64,000 nucleotides of DNA. Source: Arthrobacter hankyongi. Its GTDB lineage: Bacteria > Actinomycetota > Actinomycetes > Actinomycetales > Micrococcaceae. The position numbers were made by a program, and so were the translations under genes. Location of the stretch: positions 1-64,000 of the forward strand of contig NZ_JAKLTQ010000026.1 in the NCBI RefSeq assembly GCF_022012395.1, read 5' to 3'. The notes under the pieces were generated by a model. That model was not told the origin of the DNA. It did no database searches and saw nothing but the letters and a program-made list of their open reading frames with translations. This document shows, one piece after another, positions 18,738 to 27,923 of this stretch (position 1 is the stretch's first letter; every line of letters begins with the position of its first letter).

Positions 18738-19061
18738 TCAGCCCTGGTTCTGCGGCGGTAGGACGGCGATGATCGGATGGTCCTTGCCGGTGTTGCCGAG
18801 CTTGGCAGCACCGCCGGGAGACCCCAGATCCTCGAAGAACTCCACGTTGGCCTTGTAGTATTCGGCCCATTCGTCTGGGACATCGTCCTCGTAGTAGATG
18901 GCTTCCACCGGACAGACGGGTTCGCAGGCTCCACAGTCGACGCACTCGTCCGGATGGATGTAGAGGGATCGTTCACCCTCGTAGATGCAGTCAACCGGGC
19001 ACTCTTCGATGCAAGCCTTGTCTTTGACATCCACGCATGGCTGCGCGATTACATACGTCAC
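18738..19061 (-). CDS. fdxA: 7Fe ferredoxin
   Basis: Small electron carrier with two clusters. The N-terminal segment [17 protein letters not shown] supplies 3Fe-4S and 4Fe-4S ligands; the second motif is [15 protein letters not shown]. The GTG at 19061 is chosen because AGGAAAGG lies about 10 nt upstream and it gives the family start (VTYVIAQPC); length 107. It is followed by dapC after two bases. Its electron partner is unknown. Confidence 0.92.
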   Translation of the reverse strand: MTYVIAQPCVDVKDKACIEECPVDCIYEGERSLYIHPDECVDCGACEPVCPVEAIYYEDDVPDEWAEYYKANVEFFEDLGSPGGAAKLGNTGKDHPIIAVLPPQNQG

Positions 19062-19150
19062 GGACCTGTACCTTTCCTCAAGATGCTGCGCCGGCAGCGG
19101 CGCCACGTCCATTATCCAACAGAGCGCGGCAGCGTCCGTACCATGGAGGG

Positions 19151-19381
19151 GTGAAGCCCGTCCCGCTGTTGCTGACCTTGGCCCCGGACACCCGCGTGGT
19201 GGTCCGATACCGGATCGAGGGCGGCTTGACCGATGCGCTGGGGGAACTGGTCAGGGCCGGTCCGGCCGACTGCGTGGTGCGCACCCGCCGCGGCGAAGTG
19301 TCCATACCGCTGGATGCGGTGGTGGCGGCCAAGGAGGTTCCCCCGCCCCCGGTACGCAGGCCCTCCCGGCTGACCGGCTAG
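19151..19381 (+). CDS. Small SH3-like protein (Rv0428c N-terminal domain type)
   Basis: A 76-residue protein starting at GTG 19151 with GGAGG immediately upstream. The core ([13 protein letters not shown], then [24 protein letters not shown]) resembles the SH3-like domain at the N-terminus of actinobacterial GNAT proteins such as Rv0428c. Here no acetyltransferase domain follows before the stop, so the domain stands alone. It diverges from fdxA. The family match is from memory of the motif; function is unknown. Confidence 0.6.
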   Translation: MKPVPLLLTLAPDTRVVVRYRIEGGLTDALGELVRAGPADCVVRTRRGEVSIPLDAVVAAKEVPPPPVRRPSRLTG

Positions 19382-19409
19382 GTCCAACAGGTGGGCTGCT
19401 GCCTTCGGT

Positions 19410-19700
19410 TCAACGCCGCCTCGGGGCAGGCCGGCGCATGACCTGGCGGATGACGGCTACCAGTTTATCGGGCCGATAGACGGCCAGTTCATAGGTCACG
19501 CGCAGCAACGGACGCCTGCGCTCCGGAACGGGAGCAAATGTGCACCGGCGGCGGCCGACTCCGGTCTGTGGAGACAGGGTCAGGTACACACGTGTCCAAG
19601 ATTCACCTGCCCGGGGTGGGCAGATCCTGAATCTGCCCACTTTGACCGTGGCACCAGTGGGCAGGAGCGTCCGGGCGCGGACGCCGGGCCGGAACGGCAT
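19410..19700 (-). CDS. Doubtful small ORF, 96 codons
   Basis: The interval 19382-19802 has no recognisable gene. One minus-strand frame (MPFRPGVRARTLLPTG...) is open for 96 codons and has a very basic product with a plausible beta-strand core (RVYLTLSPQTGVG). No ribosome site or family match is evident. It may be noncoding sequence. Confidence 0.2.
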   Translation of the reverse strand: MPFRPGVRARTLLPTGATVKVGRFRICPPRAGESWTRVYLTLSPQTGVGRRRCTFAPVPERRRPLLRVTYELAVYRPDKLVAVIRQVMRRPAPRRR

Positions 19701-19802
19701 GGTTGCCGGGAGCGGCCGGTCCTTCGCGCCGCCACTTCAGGGGTCAAGAGTGGGACGGAGGCTCCAGGCAGGAACCAACGGCAGGGCGGCTCCAGGGAGG
19801 AG

Positions 19803-20333
19803 TCAGTCCTTGCGCGGCGGCTTCAGCGCCCAGGCGGTGACAGCGACGGCGATCACCGTAGCCACGGCGAGGCCGACCACCCAGATCTTCCCGGACAGGG
19901 CCACCGCCAGCTCCGGCCGCAGCGACGTCGCGGTAATGATCAGCGGCTCCTGGCCCATCCCGGTGGCCATCAGGCCGACCAGCACATACGCGATCAGCCC
20001 GGCCACTCCCGCCATCAGCACGCTGCCGGCCCGCACCCCGGCCCAGACCAACAAGGCCAGGGCGAGCAGCAGCGCGGCGGCGGCACCCCATGGCAGGGCC
20101 GTCCCGTCCGCCAGGTAGAGGATCTGCCCATGCAGGCCGGTGCCGAGCAGGGCGGCGAGGACACCGCAGACGACGGCGGTGCCCAGCCCCGCACGGGCCG
20201 GGCGCCTGCGGGCCCGCGTGCCGTCCGTGGAGGCACCGGCGGCCGGCAGGTACTGGTTCGCCGGCGGGTCCTGATTAACGGCCGGAGGCAGCCCGCCGGT
20301 ATCGTGTCCGGCGGGCTGCCTCTGTTCGGTCAT
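19803..20333 (-). CDS. Four-helix membrane protein of unknown function (DUF6113-like)
   Basis: 176 residues: a hydrophilic, Pro-rich N-terminal tail of about 45 residues, then four hydrophobic helices (starting near GLGTAVVCGVLAALLGTG) and a short basic C-terminus (KPPRKD). This architecture and its place next to typA match a small actinobacterial membrane family, possibly DUF6113. The role is not known. A dispersed repeat and 111 nt separate it from the typA stop. Confidence 0.6.
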   Translation of the reverse strand: MTEQRQPAGHDTGGLPPAVNQDPPANQYLPAAGASTDGTRARRRPARAGLGTAVVCGVLAALLGTGLHGQILYLADGTALPWGAAAALLLALALLVWAGVRAGSVLMAGVAGLIAYVLVGLMATGMGQEPLIITATSLRPELAVALSGKIWVVGLAVATVIAVAVTAWALKPPRKD

Positions 20334-20402
20334 GTCTTCAAGAGTAGTAGCCCGGCACCCCGGTGCCGAAACCGGAGGGGCCCTCGGCGGTCAGCGCCTA
20401 CC

Positions 20403-20450
20403 CGCCTCCCACCGCTCGCACGCTCGCGGCGGGGCCCTCGGCGGCTAGGC
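20403..20450 (+). repeat. Dispersed intergenic element, copy B
   Basis: Runs from CGCCTCCCACCGCTCGCACG through GGGGCCCTCGGCGG to CTAGGCT. It matches copies at 12323 and 35948 in the same orientation. Here the CTA is the complement of the typA stop codon, so the element overlaps the end of a gene rather than preceding one. Confidence 0.6.
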
Positions 20451-22367
20451 TTTGGCGCGGGAGCGGTTGGCCTTCAGGCGCTCGTTGGCGTCGAGAATGA
20501 CCTTGCGGATCCGGATGGCTTCCGGAGTGACTTCGACGCACTCGTCCTCGCGGGCGAACTCGAGGGACTCTTCCAGGGTCAGAAGACGCGGCGGGGTAAG
20601 GTTTTCGAACGTGTCCGAGGAAGCGGCACGCATGTTGGTGAGCTTCTTTTCCTTGGTGATATTGACGTCCATGTCGTCGGCGCGGGAGTTCTCGCCCACG
20701 ATCATGCCTTCGTAGACCTCCGAGGTCGGCTCAACGAAGAACGAACCGCGTTCCTGCAGGTTGATCATCGCAAACGGGGTGACGACACCGGAGCGGTCGG
20801 CGACCATCGAGCCGTTGGTCCGGTACTCGATTGGCCCGGCCCAGGGCTCGTAGCCCTCGGAGATGGACGCAGCGATGCCGGCACCGCGGGTGTCGGTCAT
20901 GAACTTGGTGCGGAAACCAATCAGGCCGCGCGCCGGAACGATGAATTCCATTCGGACCCAGCCGGTGCCGTGGTTGGCCATGTTGACCATCCGGCCCTTG
21001 CGCGCGGCCAGCAGCTGGGTCACGCTGCCCAGGTACTCTTCGGGCACGTCGATGGTCATATGCTCCATCGGCTCGTGGATCTTGCCGTCTATGGTCCTGG
21101 TGACCACCTGCGGCTTGCCGACAGTCAGCTCGAAGCCCTCGCGGCGCATCTGCTCCACCAGGATGGCCAGCGCAAGCTCGCCGCGGCCCTGGACTTCCCA
21201 GGAGTCCGGACGCTCGGTCGGGAGCACCTTCAGGGAAACGTTGCCGATCAGCTCCTTGTCCAGCCGGTCCTTGACCTGGCGGGCAGTCACCTTTGCGCCC
21301 TTGACCCGGCCGGCCAGCGGAGAGGTGTTGATACCGATGGTCATGGAGATGGCGGGGTCATCCACGGTAATCAGCGGCAGCGGCTGCGGATTCTCCGAAT
21401 CCGTCAGTGTTTCGCCAATGGTGATGTCTTCGATGCCGGCGACGGCGACAATCTCGCCCGGGCCGGCGGACTCGGCCGCAACACGGGTCAAACCCTTGGT
21501 GGCCAGCAGCTCGGAAATGCGCACGTTCTTCAGTTCGCCGTCGTGCCGTGCCCAGGCGACCTGCTGGCCCTTCTTCAGAGTGCCGTTGTAGATGCGCAGC
21601 AGCGCGAGGCGGCCCAGGAACGGGGAAGCGTCCAGGTTGGTCACATGCGCCTGCAGGACCCCGTCGGGATTGTAAGTCGGGGCCGGGATGTGCTCCATGA
21701 TTGTGGAGAAGAGCGGCTCCAAGTCCTCGTTGTCCGGGGCGGTGCCGTCGGCCGGCTGCTCCAGCGAGGCGCGGCCGAGCTTGCCCGAAGCGTAGACCAC
21801 CGGAACGTTAAGCACGGCATCCAGGTCCAGATCCGGCACCTCGTCGGCCAGATCCGAGGCCAGGCCCAGCAGCAGGTCCATGGATTCAGCGACGACGCCG
21901 TCAATGCGCGCATCAGGGCGGTCCGTCTTGTTCACGAGCAGGACCACCGGCAGCTTGGCCGCCAGTGCCTTGCGCAGCACGAAGCGGGTCTGCGGCAGCG
22001 GGCCCTCGGAGGCGTCAACAAGCAGCACAACGCCGTCCACCATGGACAGGCCGCGCTCCACCTCGCCGCCAAAATCGGCATGGCCCGGGGTGTCGATCAC
22101 GTTGATGGTGATGGTATTGCCCTCGGCGGAGGGACCGGAGTAGAACACCGTGGTGTTCTTGGCCAGGATAGTGATGCCCTTTTCGCGCTCCAGGTCACCT
22201 GAGTCCATCACGCGCTCCTCCACCGCGGCGTGGGTGGAGAAGGCGCCGGTTTGGCGCAGCATGGCGTCAACCAGGGTGGTCTTACCGTGGTCGACGTGGG
22301 CAACGATAGCGACGTTTCGAAGGTCGCTGCGAACGGCGCTCTGCGTCGACGCGGTCATTTCAGACAT
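20445..22367 (-). CDS. typA: Ribosome-associated GTPase TypA/BipA
   Basis: Translational GTPase of the EF-G family, 640 residues, involved in ribosome assembly and stress adaptation. The G1 motif is AHVDHGKTT (residues about 23-31), G3 is DTPGHADFGGEVER, and G4 is NKTDRPDAR. The C-terminal TypA-specific domain is complete. It stands alone, followed by the opp locus on the same strand but separated from it by about 150 bp with no gene. Confidence 0.95.
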   Translation of the reverse strand: MSEMTASTQSAVRSDLRNVAIVAHVDHGKTTLVDAMLRQTGAFSTHAAVEERVMDSGDLEREKGITILAKNTTVFYSGPSAEGNTITINVIDTPGHADFGGEVERGLSMVDGVVLLVDASEGPLPQTRFVLRKALAAKLPVVLLVNKTDRPDARIDGVVAESMDLLLGLASDLADEVPDLDLDAVLNVPVVYASGKLGRASLEQPADGTAPDNEDLEPLFSTIMEHIPAPTYNPDGVLQAHVTNLDASPFLGRLALLRIYNGTLKKGQQVAWARHDGELKNVRISELLATKGLTRVAAESAGPGEIVAVAGIEDITIGETLTDSENPQPLPLITVDDPAISMTIGINTSPLAGRVKGAKVTARQVKDRLDKELIGNVSLKVLPTERPDSWEVQGRGELALAILVEQMRREGFELTVGKPQVVTRTIDGKIHEPMEHMTIDVPEEYLGSVTQLLAARKGRMVNMANHGTGWVRMEFIVPARGLIGFRTKFMTDTRGAGIAASISEGYEPWAGPIEYRTNGSMVADRSGVVTPFAMINLQERGSFFVEPTSEVYEGMIVGENSRADDMDVNITKEKKLTNMRAASSDTFENLTPPRLLTLEESLEFAREDECVEVTPEAIRIRKVILDANERLKANRSRAKA

Positions 22368-22514
22368 GCGGTATTACTCTTCCGTGGTTGGCGTGGGTTC
22401 TGGGCCTGCAGGAAGTGATCCGCCCTGCGAATCACGTGCAGCCTGCCAGCGCCCCCCGGATGCGGGTGGGCACTCCATTCTACGGCCCAGTGCCACCATT
22501 GACCTAAACGGGGT

Positions 22515-24353
22515 TCACGAGGACTCGATGGCAAGCAGCTGGGCGCGCAGTTCGCGGCGTTCGCGCTGCTTATCCGGGTCCGGCAGCGGCACGGCCGCCA
22601 GCAGGCGCTGGGTGTACGGTTCCTGCGGGTTGCGCAGGATCTCGTCGCGGGTGCCCTGCTCGACGATCCGGCCGCGCTGCATCACGCAGATCCGGTCCGC
22701 CAGCACATCGATCACCGCCAGGTCGTGGGTGACGAACAGGCACGCAAAACCCAGTTCCCGCTGCAGGTTCCGGAACAGCTCCAGCACCTTGGCCTGGACC
22801 GATACGTCCAGCGCCGACGTCGGCTCGTCGGCGACCATCAGCTGGGGCTTCAAGGCCAGGGCGCGGGCAATGCCCACACGTTGCTTCTGCCCGCCGGAGA
22901 GCTCGTGCGGATACCGGTTGCGGTAGGAACGCGGCAGCTCCACCTGGTCCAGCAGCGTCTCGATCCGATGCTGCAGGGCCGCACCCTTGGCGGTACCGGC
23001 CAGGTACATGGGCTCGCCGATGCTCTCGCCGATAGGCAACCGCGGGTTCAGCGACGAGGACGGGTCCTGGAAGACCATGCCCACCTGGCGGCGCAGCGAC
23101 TGCAGCTGCCGGCGTTTGGCGCCGGCGATCTCCTGGCCGGCCACCTTCAGCGAGCCGGCGGCCACCGGCAGCAGCCCGACGGCGGCACGGCCGATGGTGG
23201 TCTTGCCGGAACCGGACTCCCCAACCAACCCGAGGACCTGGCCCGGGTAGATGGCCAGGCTGGCGCCTTCCACCGCGCGGAAGGCAGGCACGCGGCCCTG
23301 TTTCGGATAGTCGATGGCGACGCCGGACAGCTGCAGGATGGGTGTCCCGGCAGCTTTCTCCGCCTCTGCTTCCGCCTGGGCCAGCGCCTCGGCGTTCTCG
23401 CGCTCGCGGCGGCGCAGTTCGGCGTCGTCCACGTCCTCCAGCGAGGCGCCGGTCGCGGCGGCGAGTGCCGCGTTGATATCCACGTCCTCGGCGGCCGCGC
23501 CGGTGCTGTCCTGGGCCATGCCCAGGTGCGGGACCGCGGCCAGCAGCGCCTGGGTGTATTCGTGCCGCGGATTATTGAAGATTTCCACCGCCGTTCCGGT
23601 TTCCACGATATGCCCGCGCCGCATCACCGCGATCCGGTCGGCCAGGTCCGCCACCACGCCCATGTCGTGGGTGATCAGCACGATGGCGCTGTCCAGCTTG
23701 GTACGCAGGTTGCGCAGCAGGTCCAGGATTTCGGCCTGCACCGTCACGTCCAGGGCGGTGGTCGGCTCGTCCGCGATCACCAGCTTTGGATCGCAGGACA
23801 GGGACTGGGCAATCATCGCCCGCTGCCGCTGGCCGCCGGAGAGCTGGTGGGGATAGGACCGGAAGGCCTTCTCGGGATCCGGCATTTCCACCAGTTCGAG
23901 CATCCGCAGGGCGCGCACCTTGGCCTCGTCCGGCGAGACGGCATTGTGCAGCCGGATGGTCTCCACTATCTGGAAACCGATGGTGTACACCGGGTTCATC
24001 GCCGTCATTGGTTCCTGGAAGATCACCGCCACGTCGTTGCCGCGCAGCTGGCGCAGCTTGGCCGGGCTCAGGCCCAGGAGTTCCCGGCCGTTGAGCTTGA
24101 CGCTGCCGCGCACCCTGCTGTTGGCGGGCAGCAGGCCGAGCAGGGCCATCGAGCTGGCGCTCTTGCCGGAGCCCGACTCCCCCACGATCGCCAGCACTTC
24201 GCCGGCGGCAACCTCGTAGTCCAGGTCGACCGCAGCCGGCACCCATTCCTTGTCCACGCCGAAGTCCACGGACAGCCCGCGGACCTGAAGCACCGGCACC
24301 TGCCCGGCGTGTGGTGCCGGGGCCTCGTCGGAGATATCGAAGACGTCGCTCAT
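22515..24353 (-). CDS. Oligopeptide ABC transporter, fused double ATPase (OppD-OppF)
   Basis: One 612-residue chain with two ATPase domains. The first has Walker A GESGSGKSASS, signature LSGGQRQRAMIAQ and Walker B LVIADEPTTALD. The second has GESGSGKTTIGR, LSGGQKQRVGIARAL and [13 protein letters not shown] charged linker rich in Ala/Glu (about residues 300-345) joins them. Peptide importers normally use two separate proteins; the fusion is common in Actinobacteria. I start at 24353, which has GGAAGGA upstream. It is separated from oppC by the oppositely oriented PH-like gene, so it probably has its own promoter. Confidence 0.9.
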   Translation of the reverse strand: MSDVFDISDEAPAPHAGQVPVLQVRGLSVDFGVDKEWVPAAVDLDYEVAAGEVLAIVGESGSGKSASSMALLGLLPANSRVRGSVKLNGRELLGLSPAKLRQLRGNDVAVIFQEPMTAMNPVYTIGFQIVETIRLHNAVSPDEAKVRALRMLELVEMPDPEKAFRSYPHQLSGGQRQRAMIAQSLSCDPKLVIADEPTTALDVTVQAEILDLLRNLRTKLDSAIVLITHDMGVVADLADRIAVMRRGHIVETGTAVEIFNNPRHEYTQALLAAVPHLGMAQDSTGAAAEDVDINAALAAATGASLEDVDDAELRRRERENAEALAQAEAEAEKAAGTPILQLSGVAIDYPKQGRVPAFRAVEGASLAIYPGQVLGLVGESGSGKTTIGRAAVGLLPVAAGSLKVAGQEIAGAKRRQLQSLRRQVGMVFQDPSSSLNPRLPIGESIGEPMYLAGTAKGAALQHRIETLLDQVELPRSYRNRYPHELSGGQKQRVGIARALALKPQLMVADEPTSALDVSVQAKVLELFRNLQRELGFACLFVTHDLAVIDVLADRICVMQRGRIVEQGTRDEILRNPQEPYTQRLLAAVPLPDPDKQRERRELRAQLLAIESS

Positions 24354-24418
24354 GGCTGCAAATGTCCTTCCACCGGGCGCCGGATGTGCCCGGTCCAAAA
24401 TCCTGAAACGATGGAGGC

Positions 24419-25039
24419 ATGGCTTCCTCCGAAACTGATGCCCGCACGGTCTTCCGGCCGCGCTCTGCGCCCTGGATCACCGGCGGGGTGTGGCTGGTGG
24501 CCTCGGCAGGCCTGGCCGTGTCCGCCGGCGGCGGGGCGGCCGGGCTGCTCCAGGCCGTCCCGCTGGCGGCTCTGGCCTACCTGGCCTGGTGGCTGGCCTG
24601 GTACCCCGCCGTCGTCGTGGACGAAACGGGGGTGACGCTGCGCAATCCGCTGTCCACGATCAAGGTTCCGTGGCAGGCCCTGGCGACCGTGGATACCCGC
24701 TATGCCCTGACCCTGGTCACGCCGCGGCGCAAATACACGGCCTGGGCGGCACCGGCCCCCGGCATCTTCGGCGTCCACCGGGCGCGGGTCGAGCACGCCA
24801 GCGGGCTGCCGGACACTACCTACGGTCCTGCCGGTTCCATCCGGCCCGGCGACCTGACCAGTTCGGATTCCGGAGCGGCCGCCTACCACGTACGCAAGCG
24901 CTGGAGCGAACTGCTCGCTGCCGGCACGGTGGAGGCCGGGGATGCCGGGACCGCCGCGGTCCAGGTGCGACCGAACTGGACCTTGATCACGGTGGGCGCG
25001 GTCCTGCTGGCGGCGGCCGCGGCAAGCCTGGCCAACTAG
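24419..25039 (+). CDS. PH-like domain membrane protein
   Basis: 206 residues. Two hydrophobic helices near the N-terminus (TGGVWLVASAGLAVSAGGGAA and a second to about residue 65) precede a bacterial PH-like region with the usual strand pattern (AVVVDETGVTLRNPLSTIKVPWQALATVDT). A third helix is at the C-terminus. The function is unknown. It lies inside the opp locus on the opposite strand, divergent from oppDF and convergent with oppC, so it is unlikely to be part of the transporter. Confidence 0.75.
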   Translation: MASSETDARTVFRPRSAPWITGGVWLVASAGLAVSAGGGAAGLLQAVPLAALAYLAWWLAWYPAVVVDETGVTLRNPLSTIKVPWQALATVDTRYALTLVTPRRKYTAWAAPAPGIFGVHRARVEHASGLPDTTYGPAGSIRPGDLTSSDSGAAAYHVRKRWSELLAAGTVEAGDAGTAAVQVRPNWTLITVGAVLLAAAAASLAN

Positions 25040-25121
25040 AGGTAGGAGCGGGTGCACCCCACTCCCCGCGGCCGGCCCGGACCTCCCCGCGGCCCGGGTC
25101 CCAGCGGACCCGCCACGGTCC

Positions 25122-26207
25122 CTAGGCATCGGTGAGCTGTCCGGGTCCGGACGGCGTCGGCACCGGCGACTGGACCGGTGCGTCCTTGGCCCGTTTGGAG
25201 TTGAACTTCTTCTGCCGCGGATCGAAGGCGTCCCGCAGGCCGTCGCCGATGAAGTTCACGCAGAGGCAGATGGCCACGATGAACATGCCCGGCCACCAGA
25301 ACAGCCAGGGCCGGGTGGAGAATGCCTCCTGGTTCTGGCTGATCAGCAGGCCCAGCGACACATCCGGCGCCTTCACGCCCATGCCGATGTAGGACAGGCT
25401 GGTTTCGAGCAGGATGGCCGAGGACATGCTCAGCGTCACGCTGACGATGATCACGCCGACGGCGTTGGGCAGGATGTGTTTGAAGATGATCCGTGTGCTG
25501 GAGGCGCCGGCGATGCGCGCTGCATCGACGAATTCGCGCTCGCGCAGGGACAGGAATTCGGCACGTACCAGCCGCGCCAGCCCGGTCCAGACCGCCACGC
25601 CGACCAGCAGTCCGAGGACGTACGGCTGGACACCGGCCGGAACCCTGCTGCCCGCCAGCTGGCCGAGGACTGCCGCGAGGATGATCAGCGGGATGATGAT
25701 GACGACGTCGGTCAGGCGCATCAGCACACTCTCGACGAAGCCGCGGAAATAGCCGGCCGCGGCGCCGATGACCACGCCGACGAATCCGCCCACCAGGCCG
25801 ATGATGAACATGACGGCCACGGAAATCTGCACCCCGCGCATGGTCTGGGCGAAGGTGTCGCGGCCCAGCCGGTCCTGGCCAAAGGGATGCTCGCCGAGGC
25901 TGAACGGGAACAGCTGCAGCGTGGGGGCGCCGCCGTTGACCAGGTCGTTGACCTGGTTGTGGGTGTACTTCCACCAGCCGGGGATGCCGAAGAAGCCGCC
26001 CGCGCTGTATGCCAGCAGCAGGATCAGTGCGAGCAGCACCAGGCTGATCACGGCGCCGGTATTGCCCAGGAACCGTTTGCGGACGATCTGGCCCTGGCTC
26101 AGGCCCGCCTTTTCCCCGGCCGCCGTCCCGGACTTGCCGGGCTTAGGCGGCTTGGGCTCTTTCTGGAGCTTGGCCAGAGCCTTGTCTGTCTTGGCGGCGG
26201 TTGTCAT
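25122..26207 (-). CDS. Oligopeptide ABC transporter permease (OppC-like)
   Basis: 361-residue permease with a hydrophilic Lys/Pro-rich N-terminus, one long first helix, then the five-helix BPD domain. The EAA loop is DAARIAGASSTRIIFKHILP. It includes the family OppC_N-type segment (FGQDRLGRDTFAQTM). It overlaps the oppB stop by 4 nt. The C-terminus is charged and Pro-rich, ending beyond the usual length. Confidence 0.9.
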   Translation of the reverse strand: MTTAAKTDKALAKLQKEPKPPKPGKSGTAAGEKAGLSQGQIVRKRFLGNTGAVISLVLLALILLLAYSAGGFFGIPGWWKYTHNQVNDLVNGGAPTLQLFPFSLGEHPFGQDRLGRDTFAQTMRGVQISVAVMFIIGLVGGFVGVVIGAAAGYFRGFVESVLMRLTDVVIIIPLIILAAVLGQLAGSRVPAGVQPYVLGLLVGVAVWTGLARLVRAEFLSLREREFVDAARIAGASSTRIIFKHILPNAVGVIIVSVTLSMSSAILLETSLSYIGMGVKAPDVSLGLLISQNQEAFSTRPWLFWWPGMFIVAICLCVNFIGDGLRDAFDPRQKKFNSKRAKDAPVQSPVPTPSGPGQLTDA

Positions 26208-27739
26208 GCCTTTACCCTCACTCGCGGATCCAGCGCGGAGTAGACGAGGTCCGCGATCAGGTTGAATACCAGCGCTACGATGCCGGTGACGAGGAAGACC
26301 CCCATGACCGGGTTGGGGTCAACCCGCTGCAGCGATTGAATGAACAGCTGGCCCATCCCGGCGAAGGCGAACACGTTTTCGGTGATCACCGCCCCGCCGA
26401 TCAGGCCGCCAATGTCAAACGCGACGATGGTGGCGATCGGGATCAGCGCGTTCCGGAACGCGTGGCGCATCACCACCGTGCGCTCGCTCAAGCCCTTCGC
26501 CCGGGCGGTGCGGATGTAGTCCATGTTCATGATCTCCAGCATCGACGAGCGCGAATAGCGGCTGTACGAGGCCAGCGAGATGAGCAGCAGCGCGACCGTG
26601 GGCAGCAGCAGATGGGTGAAGGTGTCGATGCCCTGGATCCAGAAGTCGCCCCGGAGATTGGGGGTTTCCGAGCCGATGGTGGCGATCGGGCGGCCCTTGA
26701 TCCGAGAATTGTCCACGTAGGCGGGCCAAGCCTGCATGAACCTGTCCAGCAGGATCAGCGCGCCGGTCAGGAAAGCGGTCAGTGCCGCGGCGTTCATGCT
26801 CTGGCGGCGGTCGTAGCCGCCCAGCAGGTAGCCGGCGGCAAGGCCCACCAGGATGGTCGCCACGGCCAGCAGGAAGATCATCAGGCCGGTAGCCTGTGCC
26901 AGCAGTGGCTGGATGGGAAAGTACAGGACAATGCCGACGCCGGCGCTGATCAGCGCCGCGTACAGGGCCTTGCGGTTCTTCAGCCCGGCGGTCAGCAGGG
27001 TGGTGCCGAAGGCAATGGCGACGCCGGTGAGGGCAATCAGGACCAGGCCCAACCCCGGGGCGGCGAACCAATCAGTGGCGGAGAGGACCCACAGCACCAC
27101 GGCCGCCAGCACGAAGCCGATGCCGGCGGCCGCCAGCCGGCGCAGCAGCGTACCGGAGGCGCACACGAACCAGACCACGGCGCTCACCAGAGCGATCAGC
27201 AGGACGGCCTGCAGTGGTATTTCCGGATCGCGCAGGAAGTTGTTGAATCCGATGGCAGCAAATTCCTTGAGCAGGACCGCCACCCAGAAGACCGGCAGGG
27301 AGAAGAACAGGAAGGCCATGAACGTCACGCCGTAGTCCAGCGTGCTGTACTGGCGCAGCGCGGTGGCAATGCCGAGCGACACGCCGATCACGATGGCGAG
27401 GATGGCGGCGGCGCTGACCAGCAGGATCGTCATGCCCATGGCCCGGCCGAGCGCTTCGGTGACGGGCTGGCCATTGATGGCATAGCCGAGGTCGCACTGG
27501 GCCGGAATGATGCAGCGGGCCGCGCCGCCAAGCCACTGGAAGTAGCGGACCGGTGCGGGAACATCCAGGTTCAGCAGTTCGATGCGCTGCTGGATCAACT
27601 GTTCCTTGTTCGGGGAATTGGACTCCCGCAGGTCATGCAGGGGGTCGCCGGAGAGCGCGGTCAGCTGGTAAACGACGAACGACGCTCCGAGGAGGATGAG
27701 CACGGCGGTGAACAGCCGCCGCACGATATAGGTCACCAT
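26204..27739 (-). CDS. Oligopeptide ABC transporter permease (OppB-like), enlarged
   Basis: 511 residues, against roughly 310-340 for a typical OppB. The N-terminal signature (TYIVRRLFTAVLILLGASFVVY) and the C-terminal EAA loop (YIRTARAKGLSERTVVMRHAFRNALIP) are standard. Between them, roughly residues 150-320, lie several additional hydrophobic helices with the loop LKNRKALYAALISAGVG, not part of the usual five-to-six helix fold. The reading frame is intact and well behaved, so this is not a frameshift. It overlaps oppC by 4 nt. Confidence 0.88.
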   Translation of the reverse strand: MVTYIVRRLFTAVLILLGASFVVYQLTALSGDPLHDLRESNSPNKEQLIQQRIELLNLDVPAPVRYFQWLGGAARCIIPAQCDLGYAINGQPVTEALGRAMGMTILLVSAAAILAIVIGVSLGIATALRQYSTLDYGVTFMAFLFFSLPVFWVAVLLKEFAAIGFNNFLRDPEIPLQAVLLIALVSAVVWFVCASGTLLRRLAAAGIGFVLAAVVLWVLSATDWFAAPGLGLVLIALTGVAIAFGTTLLTAGLKNRKALYAALISAGVGIVLYFPIQPLLAQATGLMIFLLAVATILVGLAAGYLLGGYDRRQSMNAAALTAFLTGALILLDRFMQAWPAYVDNSRIKGRPIATIGSETPNLRGDFWIQGIDTFTHLLLPTVALLLISLASYSRYSRSSMLEIMNMDYIRTARAKGLSERTVVMRHAFRNALIPIATIVAFDIGGLIGGAVITENVFAFAGMGQLFIQSLQRVDPNPVMGVFLVTGIVALVFNLIADLVYSALDPRVRVKA

Positions 27740-27836
27740 GGTGTCTGTTGCCTCGATTGGATCTATGCGGGTCCTGTGGATCCGGCATTATCACAGGGAG
27801 TTTAATGCACGTGGCATTCGGGCCGGAATATCGCAA

Positions 27837-27871
27837 GGCGCCGGGACCATGGTGCTCTCGGTCCCGGCGCC
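27837..27871 (-). terminator. Intercistronic terminator/attenuator between oppA and oppB
   Basis: Perfect 12-bp inverted repeat GGCGCCGGGACC / GGTCCCGGCGCC with an 11-base loop, in the 184-bp gap after the binding-protein gene. Partial termination here would give more binding protein than permease. Confidence 0.65.
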
Positions 27872-27923
27872 TCGCATCCGGTTCAGGGGAACATCGGAAC
27901 TACCGGTTCAGCCTGCAGGCTGC

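Noticed and set aside
20130-22202. A 690-codon + strand frame opposite typA.
   Set aside because: Antisense shadow of a highly conserved gene; its composition does not resemble a real protein.
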